This document shows positions 1 through 6,580 of a DNA stretch of 12,924 nt, piece after piece. Position numbers and translations under genes: made by a program. The DNA lies in NCBI GenBank assembly GCA_910577365.1, contig CAJTMU010000064.1:1-12924 (forward strand), read 5' to 3'. Source of the DNA: an uncultured Oscillospiraceae bacterium. Lineage in GTDB: Bacteria > Bacillota > Clostridia > Oscillospirales > Ruminococcaceae. Under the pieces are notes generated by a model. That model was not told the DNA's origin and did no database searches. It saw only the letters and a list, made by a program, of their open reading frames with translations. The number at the start of each line of letters is the position of its first letter. Position 1 is the stretch's first letter.

Positions 1-316
1 TTGTATCCCCTACTTTTACAAATGGGGGCTTATCAGGAGCGGGCGAGGTGTAAAACGTGCCGATTATCGGTGAGGTAACAATATTGCCTGTTTCCTCCAC
101 AACAGCCATTTCCGCTTTCTGAGGCGCTATTGCAACCGCTGCCGCCGCAGCGGGAGCAGTCGTCATAGCAGGAACGGCACTTCGTCCCTCTATAACTATA
201 TCCATATCCTCAAGGTTTATTTTCAGCTTTCCGAGGTCGTTTTTCTTCACTATCTCCGCCAGAGCCTCAATACATTCGATTGTATCTTCAATAGGTCTTT
301 TGTCCTTAAAATTCAT
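1..316 (-). CDS. accB: Acetyl-CoA carboxylase biotin carboxyl carrier protein AccB, N-terminal part (runs off left edge)
   Basis: Only the first 105 codons are in the window. AccB carries the biotin that is carboxylated by AccC and then gives its carboxyl group to acetyl-CoA, making malonyl-CoA for fatty-acid synthesis in the cytoplasm. The start is an ATG at 316 with an upstream AAAGGAAG ribosome binding site; the gene lies 31 bases after fabF on the same strand. Residues 1-47 form a charged helical N-terminus (starting MNFKDKRPIEDTIE), residues 48-68 are an Ala/Pro-rich linker, and from about residue 82 the biotinyl domain begins with SPIIGTFYTSPAPDKPPFVKVGD, split here as SPIIGTFY then TSPAPDKPPFVKVGD, close to the SPMVGTFYRSPSP pattern of the family. 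The biotinylated AMKM lysine lies outside the window. Identification is firm from the GTFY.SP motif and the fab context. Confidence 0.93.
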   Translation of the reverse strand, partial: MNFKDKRPIEDTIECIEALAEIVKKNDLGKLKINLEDMDIVIEGRSAVPAMTTAPAAAAAVAIAPQKAEMAVVEETGNIVTSPIIGTFYTSPAPDKPPFVKVGDT

Positions 317-347
317 ATCGCACTTCCTTTCAACCGTCTCAGCCTTT

Positions 348-1589
348 TTAATCGTCTATGGGGCGCATGCATATGCAGCCGTTATGTCCGCCGAAGCCGA
401 GAGAATTGCTGAGCGCTCCGGTTATTTTAAGCTCCCGAGTACCCTCGGTAACATAATCGAGGTCACATTCGGGGTCGGGAACAGAATACCCGAGAGTACG
501 GTGAATTTTTCCGTTCTTTACCGAAAGAGCCGTTACAACAGCCTCCACGCCGCCCGCGGCCCCCAGAAGATGCCCTGTCATTGACTTGGTGGAATTTATC
601 GCGATATTTTTCGCGTGATCCCCAAACGCTTTCTTTACAGCAAGTGTTTCGGTGCTGTCGTTCATTTTTGTTCCCGTGCCGTGAGCGTTGATATAGTTTA
701 TCTCCTCGGGGGACATTCCCGCTTCTTTATACGCAAGCTCCATTGCCTTTGCGCCGCCTGCGCCCTCGGGATCGGGACTTGTTTCGTGATATGCGTCGCA
801 GGTCGAGCCGTAGCCGCAAATTTCCGCATAAATCTTTGCTCCGCGCGCCTTCGCGTGCTCGTATTCCTCAAGAACAAGTATACCGCAGCCCTCTCCAAGA
901 ACAAAGCCGCCCCTTTCCGCATCGAACGGTATGGAAGCCCTGTTTACATCGGTTGAGCGCGTTATGGCGTGCATATTATTAAAGGAAGCAAAACAGAAGC
1001 CAATATCGCTGTGCTCTGTGCCGCCCGCAATCGCCGCATCAAGATATCCGTGCTTGATAGCGCGGAATGCCTCGCCTATTGACTGTGTTCCGCTTGCGCA
1101 GGCTGTCGTAACACACATATTGCTCCCCTTGAAGCCCATGCGTATTGCTACCGCGCCTGCTGCCATATTGCCTATCATCTTGGTGATGGTGAACACCGAT
1201 ACCTTTTTGTTGCCCTTATTGTGATATGTCAGCAGCTCCTCCTCGGTAGTATGAATACCGCCTATACCGCTGCCGATGATCGTTCCCACGCGGAAAGGGT
1301 CGAGATCCTTGAAATCCGTTCCCGCGTCCTCAAGCGCCTTCAGCGAGCAGTAAACCGCGTACTGCACGATAATGTCACTGCGGCGCTGTTCCTTTTTATC
1401 AAAATATTCCGACGGGTCAAAGTTTTTCACCCTCGCAACAACATTGAGATTCTCGGACTCCTGCTCCGCGAACCACGGCGCCAGCTCAAAGCCGTGCCGA
1501 CCCGCCAGAAGATTTTCCCAAAGCTCCTCGGGGGAGTTTCCACAGGGAGTTACCGCTCCCAGTCCCGTTACCACAACTCGTCTATCCAT
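348..1589 (-). CDS. fabF: Beta-ketoacyl-[ACP] synthase II (KAS II), FabF
   Basis: This 413-residue protein condenses malonyl-ACP with a growing acyl-ACP, the elongation step of type II fatty-acid synthesis. The length matches the family (about 410-415). The thiolase-fold catalytic triad is intact: Cys164 in TTACASG, His303 in NAHGTGT and His340 in KSMTGHLLGAAG, with the structural Lys335. The C-terminal gate loop reads GFGGHN rather than the more common GFGGTN. The ATG at 1589 is preceded by GGAGG about 11 bases upstream. It sits between fabG (122-bp gap) and accB (31-bp gap) on the same strand, so it is probably co-transcribed from the promoter upstream of fabH. The Cys-His-His triad and the full length make FabF much more likely than a polyketide ketosynthase; FabB is unlikely in this group. 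Confidence 0.97.
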   Translation of the reverse strand: MDRRVVVTGLGAVTPCGNSPEELWENLLAGRHGFELAPWFAEQESENLNVVARVKNFDPSEYFDKKEQRRSDIIVQYAVYCSLKALEDAGTDFKDLDPFRVGTIIGSGIGGIHTTEEELLTYHNKGNKKVSVFTITKMIGNMAAGAVAIRMGFKGSNMCVTTACASGTQSIGEAFRAIKHGYLDAAIAGGTEHSDIGFCFASFNNMHAITRSTDVNRASIPFDAERGGFVLGEGCGILVLEEYEHAKARGAKIYAEICGYGSTCDAYHETSPDPEGAGGAKAMELAYKEAGMSPEEINYINAHGTGTKMNDSTETLAVKKAFGDHAKNIAINSTKSMTGHLLGAAGGVEAVVTALSVKNGKIHRTLGYSVPDPECDLDYVTEGTRELKITGALSNSLGFGGHNGCICMRPIDD

Positions 1590-1622
1590 TAATTTTATAT
1601 CCTCCGAAAAATTTGTAAAATG

Positions 1623-1659
1623 CTTATATAAAGAATTTCCCGCACCGCAGGAACGCGGG
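1623..1659 (-). repeat. Small hairpin plus tail module of an intergenic repeat, in the fabG-fabF gap
   Basis: On the minus (coding) strand, CCCGC (1659-1655) can pair with GCGGG (1643-1639) across 11 bases. This is followed by a tail reading TGCGGGAAATTCTTTA then TATAAG (1644-1623). The tail closely matches the stretch at 8038-8061 before the fumarase gene (TGCGGGAAAATTCTTTA then AGATAAG). In both places a hairpin lies just 5' and the ribosome binding site lies downstream. Two copies plus a weaker one at 5101-5122 suggest a dispersed intergenic repeat. It is not itself a strong terminator. Confidence 0.5.
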
Positions 1660-1711
1660 CGTTATTTTCTGATTTTAAACGTCACTACAAGCAGGCGTTT
1701 GACCATGCAGC

Positions 1712-2455
1712 TCACATACTGAGTCCCCCGCTTATCTCAATCGTCTGACCCGTTACATACGAAGCGTCGTCGGAGCAAAGGAAAGCAACCACGCTCGCTA
1801 TTTCTTCGGGCTGTCCGTAGCGCTTCATGGCTATTTGCGCCAGCATTGCCGCTTTTTGCTCATCCGTAAGCTTGTCCGTCATTGGCGTCTGTATAAATCC
1901 CGGGGCTACCGCATTGACCGTAATTCCCCTGCTGCCAAGCTCCTTGGCGGCAGTCTTTGTCATGGCGATTATCGCGCCCTTTGAAGCGGAATAGTTCATC
2001 TGACCGGGATTCCCGTAAAGTCCAGCCACGGAAGCGAGATTTACTATCCTGCCGCTTTTCTGCCTGAGCATTACCGCGCCGACCAGCTTTGTCATGTTGA
2101 ATACCGACTTCTGGTTAATGCGGATAACGTCGTCGTAATTTTCCTCGCTCATCCGCAGAAGCAGACCGTCGCGCGTGATACCCGCATTGTTTACAAGAAC
2201 ATCTATTGTTCCGAAAGTATCCTTAGCCCACTTGACCATTGCCTCGCATTGTGCATGATCCGAAACGTCTGCTGCGTAACACTCCGCTCTTACGCCCGCT
2301 GCACGGCAATCGTCCACGGTCTGCGCACCGTAAGTGTCGAGCGCCTCCTGCGACACCTCGTTTATAACGATATCATATCCTTCCGCGGCGAGCCGCTTTG
2401 CGATAGCCGCGCCGATACCTCTTCCCGAGCCTGTGATGATAGCTGTCTTTGACAT
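1712..2455 (-). CDS. fabG: 3-oxoacyl-[ACP] reductase FabG
   Basis: This 247-residue short-chain dehydrogenase/reductase reduces beta-ketoacyl-ACP with NADPH, the first reductive step of each elongation cycle. The N-terminal Rossmann motif is GSGRGIG (residues 9-15), NNAG is at 89-92, and the catalytic tetrad is Asn114 (RIN), Ser142 (LASVAG), Tyr155 and Lys159 (NYSASK). The C-terminus GQTIEISGGLSM is typical of FabG, and the length equals the family norm. The ATG at 2455 has a moderate GGAAAGGGA ribosome binding site. It lies 73 bases downstream of fabH and 122 bases upstream of fabF, with no room for an ACP gene in either gap. SDR proteins are functionally diverse, but the position inside a fab operon supports FabG. 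Confidence 0.95.
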   Translation of the reverse strand: MSKTAIITGSGRGIGAAIAKRLAAEGYDIVINEVSQEALDTYGAQTVDDCRAAGVRAECYAADVSDHAQCEAMVKWAKDTFGTIDVLVNNAGITRDGLLLRMSEENYDDVIRINQKSVFNMTKLVGAVMLRQKSGRIVNLASVAGLYGNPGQMNYSASKGAIIAMTKTAAKELGSRGITVNAVAPGFIQTPMTDKLTDEQKAAMLAQIAMKRYGQPEEIASVVAFLCSDDASYVTGQTIEISGGLSM

Positions 2456-2528
2456 ATTTTTCCCTTTCCGTATTTTTCATCAGATTTATTTTTGTCAGCT
2501 TTTGGAAATCCTATACAAGAATACTGCT

Positions 2529-3527
2529 TTACACCTCCAGAATGACAGCTCCGTAGGTAAGTCCCGCGCCAAAGCCGACAAAACAGAGCTTTGTGCCCGC
2601 GGAAATCCTCCCTGCACTTCTAAGCTCGTCCAAACCAATCGGAATGCAAGCGCTGGAAACGTTTCCCATATACTCAATATTGGTGTATACCTTGTCCGAG
2701 GGTATCCCAAGCAGCTCGGTAGCTTTGCCGATAATACGCAGGTTAGCCTGATGCGGGATAACAATATCCAGATCGTCTATGGAATATCCGCCCTGCTCAG
2801 CGACGTTTCTTACCGCGTCCGCCATTGCGTTTACCGCAAACTTATACACCGCCTTGCCATACTGCCACAGATACTTCTGTTTTTCGGGAGTGTCAAACCG
2901 GTTGTTGTAGAACGACTCCTGATCGCCGTAAAAAGGACAGTTGGACTCATAGCGTATCTTGCAGTACAGGGCTTCAAACTCGTCGCCCGCCGCACCGAGG
3001 TGAGAATAAAACGGCTTGTCGCTGCTGCGCAGCACCGCCGCGCCCGCCGCATCGCCGAACAGTATACAGTTGGCGCGGTCGGTGTAGTCCTGCTGCGCCG
3101 ACAGCTTCTCCGTAGCGACAACAAGTACATTTTTATACACACCCGCTGCCAGATACTTATGAGCGATATCCACCGCGGTTATAAAGCCCGTACACGCGCT
3201 GTTGATATCAAAGCAAGCCGCATTTTCCGCTCCTATGTTCTTTTGAATAAGACAGGACATTGCGGGATAAAAGAAATCGGGAGTGCAGGTAGATACTATT
3301 ATCAGATCGATATCCAATGGGGAAAGTCCCGCGTTCTCCACCGCTTTTTTCGCCGCCTCAACGCCCATATAGTAATTGGGCTTGTCGGTAAGAATGTGCC
3401 GCTGCTTTATTCCCGTACGCGGGAATATCCACTCGTCCGAGGTTTCAAGGAATTTTGAAAATTTGTCATTATCCGCCACAAACTCCGGCACATAGCTACC
3501 TGTTCCTATAATCTCTATTCCACTCAT
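2529..3527 (-). CDS. fabH: Beta-ketoacyl-[ACP] synthase III (KAS III), FabH
   Basis: This 332-residue protein starts fatty-acid synthesis by condensing acetyl-CoA (or a branched acyl-CoA) with malonyl-ACP. The triad is Cys112 (NSACTGF), His259 (IPHQAN) and Asn289 (MGNVSSACIP). DEWIFPRTGI at residues 31-40 matches the CoA-contacting region of the family. It is about 15 residues longer than the E. coli enzyme (317, from memory). The extra length falls between Cys112 and His259, around residues 186-220, in a stretch rich in Tyr, Phe and Asn. The ATG at 3527 has a clear AAGGAGA site upstream. It is the first gene of the minus-strand operon fabH-fabG-fabF-accB and is served by a strong promoter about 105-135 bases upstream. 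GNVS replaces the usual GNTS next to the catalytic Asn. Confidence 0.96.
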   Translation of the reverse strand: MSGIEIIGTGSYVPEFVADNDKFSKFLETSDEWIFPRTGIKQRHILTDKPNYYMGVEAAKKAVENAGLSPLDIDLIIVSTCTPDFFYPAMSCLIQKNIGAENAACFDINSACTGFITAVDIAHKYLAAGVYKNVLVVATEKLSAQQDYTDRANCILFGDAAGAAVLRSSDKPFYSHLGAAGDEFEALYCKIRYESNCPFYGDQESFYNNRFDTPEKQKYLWQYGKAVYKFAVNAMADAVRNVAEQGGYSIDDLDIVIPHQANLRIIGKATELLGIPSDKVYTNIEYMGNVSSACIPIGLDELRSAGRISAGTKLCFVGFGAGLTYGAVILEV

Positions 3528-3632
3528 TAAAAAATCTCCTTGATTTTATTTGTATTTTATTGTATAATGTTATTTGGGTAGAATATGCGCGTATCGGGCA
3601 CCTGCCAACAGCACAACAACATACCTTTTTAT

Positions 3633-3661
3633 ATTTTACCCTAAACTTACATTTTTGTCAA
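3633..3661 (-). promoter_or_regulatory. Putative sigma-A promoter of the fabH-fabG-fabF-accB operon
   Basis: On the minus strand a perfect -35 TTGACA (3661-3656) is followed after 17 bases by TAAAAT (3638-3633), one base off TATAAT. The predicted start near 3626 gives a leader of about 100 bases before the fabH ATG. A second, weaker pair (TTGGCA and TATTCT, 17-base spacing) lies further downstream in the leader. I see no palindrome resembling a FapR or FabT operator over this promoter. Confidence 0.72.
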
Positions 3662-3691
3662 CCGTTTTTTTACAGTTGGTGCAAAAAAGTC

Positions 3692-3853
3692 TAAGAATCT
3701 GTCTTCACAGGAAGCGTATATAGATTTTCGCGAACAGTTTTGCCAAAAGCAAGAATAAAATACGCAGGCATTTGTATATGTCAGGCAGCTCTGACGCTGT
3801 ATTAGGCAAAATGTGCCGAAAAGGCGCGCGTTTTTTGTGAAGACGGTTTCTAA
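3692..3853. repeat. Imperfect inverted-repeat element (MITE-like) between fabH promoter and fabD
   Basis: The ends mirror each other. 3692-3709 and the reverse complement of 3836-3853 match at 15 of 18 bases, including a perfect 9-bp core (GTCTTCACA at 3701-3709, TGTGAAGAC at 3836-3844). Further in, TTTTCG..ACA..TTTTGCC at 3725-3744 is mirrored by 3805-3822 with small indels, at similar distance from each end. The arms are therefore about 53 bp each around a centre of about 60 bp, which holds a small GTCAG/CTGAC hairpin (3780-3784, 3791-3795). There is no ORF inside. It ends about 10 bases before the fabD ribosome binding site, so it lies in the fabD leader or promoter. This could be a miniature inverted-repeat element or a long RNA hairpin; a clear target-site duplication is not visible. 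Confidence 0.6.
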
Positions 3854-3875
3854 CTATCTTTATGGAGGATAAATT

Positions 3876-4799
3876 ATGAAAACGGCATTTTTATTTTCTG
3901 GACAAGGCTCACAATACCCCGGTATGAGTGCGGAGCTGGCGGAAAAATTCGGAGCAAAGGATATTCTCGAATGCGGGTCGGACATTATGGGATTTGACCT
4001 GATGAAAAAGCTCACCGATTCAACCCCCGATGAGCTTTCGCAGACAAGGCTGTCTCAGCCTGCTATCTTCACCGCATCTTTGATATCGCTGCACGCTGCA
4101 CGGGAGAGCGGTATTGAGAATGCCGCGGTTGCGGGACACTCTCTCGGAGAATACGCGGCGATGTATGCTTCGGGCGTGCTTTCGATGGAGGACGCGTTCA
4201 AGGCTATTAAGCTGCGCAGCGAAGCTATGGCAAAGGCGGCGGAAGCTACGGGCGGAGCCATGGCGGCGGTTATTGGCTGCGATAACGAAACTATTGAAAA
4301 AATATGCGCAGAGGTCGAGGGCTTCGTTGCCCCGGCAAATTACAATTCGCCTGTTCAGACAGTAATAGCGGGTGAAACAGCAGCGGTGGATTCCGCTGTG
4401 GCAAAGCTGACGGAGCTTGGCAAGCGCTCAGTAAAGCTGGCGGTATCTGCGGCGTTCCACACAAAGCTAATGCAGCCTGCGGCAGATGAATTTAAAGCGT
4501 CAATATCAGCGTTTAAATTTGGCAAACCTGATTGCGGTTATTACGCGAATCTTTACGGAAAGCTTCTTGAGGATTTCACGGACATGCCCTCATATCTGGC
4601 GGCGCATATCTGCTCTCCCGTCCGCTTTGCCGATGAACTGGAAAGCATGAGCGCGGCGGGGATAGAAGCGTTTGTGGAGCTTGGTCCGAACAAGGTTCTT
4701 ACAGGGCTTGTAAAGAAAACGCTCCGCGGTGCTGTCGCGGTGAATATCGAGAATAACGAAACGCTTGAAAAGGCACTGGCGGCGCTTTGCGGCAAATAA
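3876..4799 (+). CDS. fabD: Malonyl-CoA:ACP transacylase FabD
   Basis: This 307-residue protein moves malonyl groups from CoA to the ACP phosphopantetheine arm, supplying FabH and FabF. It starts with the family signature FSGQGSQYPGM (oxyanion Gln11). The nucleophile is Ser89 in GHSLGEYAA, substrate-carboxylate Arg114 lies in IKLRSEAM, and catalytic His195 lies in AAFHTKLM. The length is normal for FabD. GGAGG at 3864-3868 is 7 bases before the ATG. It is divergent from the fabH operon and apparently alone: the next gene on the strand begins 394 bases later. No good -35/-10 pair is obvious between the divergent promoter and the gene. A weak TTTACA/TAAGAA pair (3669-3697) would put its start inside the inverted-repeat element. 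Confidence 0.96.
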   Translation: MKTAFLFSGQGSQYPGMSAELAEKFGAKDILECGSDIMGFDLMKKLTDSTPDELSQTRLSQPAIFTASLISLHAARESGIENAAVAGHSLGEYAAMYASGVLSMEDAFKAIKLRSEAMAKAAEATGGAMAAVIGCDNETIEKICAEVEGFVAPANYNSPVQTVIAGETAAVDSAVAKLTELGKRSVKLAVSAAFHTKLMQPAADEFKASISAFKFGKPDCGYYANLYGKLLEDFTDMPSYLAAHICSPVRFADELESMSAAGIEAFVELGPNKVLTGLVKKTLRGAVAVNIENNETLEKALAALCGK

Positions 4800-4916
4800 T
4801 GGAACTTTTGCATATTGGTCGGAAGATCTGTGTGAGGGTGCATTTTTGATTTACGGCTTCCTCAACCCGAAAATCAACAGTATAAGAGCCGCGCTGCATT
4901 TGGTCGGTCAAAGACG

Positions 4917-5121
4917 CTGAAAGCAAATATATACCGAATTCCCACGCAGGAATATTCCGCAAGCCGTAAAGTTTTGCGCAATAATTGCGTAAATGCTTTA
5001 AATAATATGCGGCGTATTGCGCAAAAGTTTAAAGCGAGCGAATGCGGAGCTTTGCCATCGAGGCTAACGCAGTTTGTAGCAAAACAAAAAACGGAGTGGA
5101 ACGGAAAATTTTTTTAGATAA
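4917..5121 (+). repeat. Composite intergenic repeat, copy A (upstream of aroE)
   Basis: Three modules are colinear with copy B (7916-8061). Module 1, 4917-4970, matches 7916-7973: both begin CTGAAAGCAAA, end GCAAGCCGTAAA, and are about two-thirds identical between. Module 2, 5077-5095, matches 7982-8000 (both read AGCAAAAC, then AAAC, then GGAG). Module 3, 5101-5121, matches 8041-8059 (GGAAAATT, T-rich, then AGATAA). Copy A has about 106 extra bases (4971-5076) between modules 1 and 2, and these contain the 12-bp inverted repeat. Confidence 0.55.
4972..5026. repeat. Perfect 12-bp inverted repeat
   Basis: TTTTGCGCAATA at 4972-4983 and TATTGCGCAAAA at 5015-5026 are exact reverse complements separated by 31 bases. 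It forms the left part of the segment present in repeat copy A but absent from copy B. It lacks a trailing T-tract, so it is not a typical terminator on the plus strand. Confidence 0.7.
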
Positions 5122-5193
5122 TCAGCTCTTGGTCAACAAAACTCCGCGGGCAGGCAAAATGGTACGGAAAATGCTTTTAAATCAGGAGGAAAG

Positions 5194-6039
5194 ATGAGAA
5201 AATTTGGATTGATTGGACACCCCTTAGGACACTCGCTCTCGCCGCAGATACATACGCGGCTTTTTGAGCTGTCTGGGGAAACGGTGGAATATAAGCTATA
5301 TGATATCGCACCCGAGGATCTGAATGGAAAATTTGGATTTCTTGCGGAGCTGGATGGGTTCAATATAACCATTCCGCACAAGGTGGATATTATAGGGTAC
5401 TGCGACAAGCTTTCGGAGGGCGCTGAGCGATATCGCTCGGTAAACTGTTTAAAAAATGGAGTCGAAAAAATTGGATACAACACTGACGTGCTGGGATTCA
5501 CCAAGTCAATAGAGCTGCTGGGCGCCTCATTGCGCTCTAAGGTGCTGCTAATCGGCTGCGGCGGAGTCGGGCGCATGATGGCTATCGAGACTGCTCTGGA
5601 GGGCGGCGACCTGACAGTAGCGGCGCTAAAAAGCGACCTGCCGCTTGCGGAAAACGTTGAAAAAGAAATAAAAGCGCGCAAGCCGGACGCGAAATTCAAA
5701 ATCGCGGTCATAGGTGAAAGCGGGCTGAGTTGTGACAATCTGAACGGCGAGAGCTTTGATCTGCTGATAAACGCCTGCCCCGTGGGTATGTTCCCGAAGG
5801 TGGACAGAATGCCATGCTTGCCAGAGGTTCTGAATAATGTAAAATATGTTTTCGACGCGGTGTACAATCCTAAAGACACACTTCTTGCGAAAACTGCGCG
5901 GGAAAAAGGTGCAAAGGCGATGACAGGCATGGCGATGCTTGTGCTTCAAGCGGTGGCGGCTCATGAGATATGGGATAATGCTCATTATAATAATGAAGAT
6001 ATAGATAAGCTTATCTCCGATATGGAGGCGCTGGTATGA
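5194..6039 (+). CDS. aroE: Shikimate dehydrogenase AroE
   Basis: This 281-residue enzyme reduces 3-dehydroshikimate to shikimate with NADPH in aromatic amino-acid and chorismate synthesis. Substrate-binding serines 14 and 16 are in GHPLGHSLSP, catalytic Lys63 is in NITIPHK, Asn84 and Asp98 (NTD) complete the substrate site, and GCGGVGRM at 121-128 binds the nucleotide. NACPVGM at 193-199 has Cys where Thr or Ser is usual. DAVYNP (221-226) and the C-terminal Gln252 (MLVLQAVAAHEIW) are also present. AGGAGG lies 4 bases before the ATG. The stop codon overlaps the aroK start (ATGA), so the two are translationally coupled. The quinate dehydrogenase/YdiB branch is less likely given aroK next door. 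Confidence 0.95.
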   Translation: MRKFGLIGHPLGHSLSPQIHTRLFELSGETVEYKLYDIAPEDLNGKFGFLAELDGFNITIPHKVDIIGYCDKLSEGAERYRSVNCLKNGVEKIGYNTDVLGFTKSIELLGASLRSKVLLIGCGGVGRMMAIETALEGGDLTVAALKSDLPLAENVEKEIKARKPDAKFKIAVIGESGLSCDNLNGESFDLLINACPVGMFPKVDRMPCLPEVLNNVKYVFDAVYNPKDTLLAKTAREKGAKAMTGMAMLVLQAVAAHEIWDNAHYNNEDIDKLISDMEALV

Positions 6040-6551
6040 GTTCAGTGTATCTATGCGGATTTATGGGCTGCGGGAAAAGCCATATAGGGCGACAACTCGC
6101 GGCGGCTTCGGGAAAGCGCTTTGTTGACCTGGACAGGGTCATCGTGGAACGCGAAAGCATGACTATCCCCGAAATATTTGACAAATTCGGAGAACCGCAT
6201 TTCCGCATGCTGGAGGCAAAATATATTCGTGAGCTGAACAAAGAATACATAGTGGCGACCGGCGGCGGCGCTCTCATAAACGAAAACACCGCAAGGTTCG
6301 CTCGTGAAAACGGGCTCTCCGTATACATCAACGTTTCCTTTGAGACCTGCTACGCACGTATCAAAGGCGACAAAAACCGACCGCTTGTTGTGAAAAACAC
6401 TCCCGAGCAGCTCAGGGAGCTGTACAATACCCGTGCTGAGATATACCGGCGAAACAGTGTGTGTATGGTAAACGGCAACGCGCGGGACACGGTGATAGTG
6501 GGCGAGATACTTAAACTGACAAAATATTTTGAGGAGTATGGACGGATATGA
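6036..6551 (+). CDS. aroK: Shikimate kinase AroK
   Basis: This 171-residue kinase phosphorylates shikimate with ATP to shikimate 3-phosphate. The Walker A motif is GFMGCGKSH (8-16; Lys14, Ser15), with His where Thr is usual. Shikimate-binding Asp33 lies in VDLDRVI and Arg57 in EPHFRMLE. The GGGA loop is at 76-79, and lid arginine Arg115 lies in GDKNRPL. The length is typical. The ATG at 6036 overlaps the aroE stop and has GGAGG 7 bases upstream inside aroE, which decides the start. Together with AroE it gives two consecutive pathway steps; other aro genes are not in the window. Confidence 0.95.
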   Translation: MSSVYLCGFMGCGKSHIGRQLAAASGKRFVDLDRVIVERESMTIPEIFDKFGEPHFRMLEAKYIRELNKEYIVATGGGALINENTARFARENGLSVYINVSFETCYARIKGDKNRPLVVKNTPEQLRELYNTRAEIYRRNSVCMVNGNARDTVIVGEILKLTKYFEEYGRI

Positions 6552-6580
6552 CAGCAAACGCCGTCGTATAAAATGATATT

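Larger units (their letters stand above)
4800..5193. other. 394-bp intergenic gap before aroE: repeats and inverted repeats, no gene seen
   Basis: No plausible ORF with a ribosome binding site is present. TGCATATTGGTCGG (4809-4822) recurs as TGCATTTGGTCGG (4895-4907). TTTACGGCTT (4850-4859) is the exact reverse complement of AAGCCGTAAA (4961-4970). A perfect 12-bp inverted repeat is at 4972-4983 and 5015-5026. From 4917 on, the gap shares modules with the gap before the fumarase gene. The aroE ribosome binding site AGGAGG lies at 5184-5189. No intrinsic terminator for fabD and no convincing promoter for aroE could be picked out. Confidence 0.6.

Noticed and set aside
2334..3458. Long plus-strand ORF (374 codons) across fabG and fabH
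   Set aside because: It is antisense to two clearly functional genes; its length reflects their codon composition, and its translation is unlike any protein family.
3528..3700. FapR or FabT operator in the fabH/fabD promoter region
   Set aside because: I looked for the known palindromic patterns near the TTGACA/TAAAAT promoter and found none convincing.
5133..5930. 265-codon minus-strand ORF opposite aroE
   Set aside because: Ser/Pro-rich shadow frame of aroE, whose motifs and ribosome binding site are clear on the plus strand.
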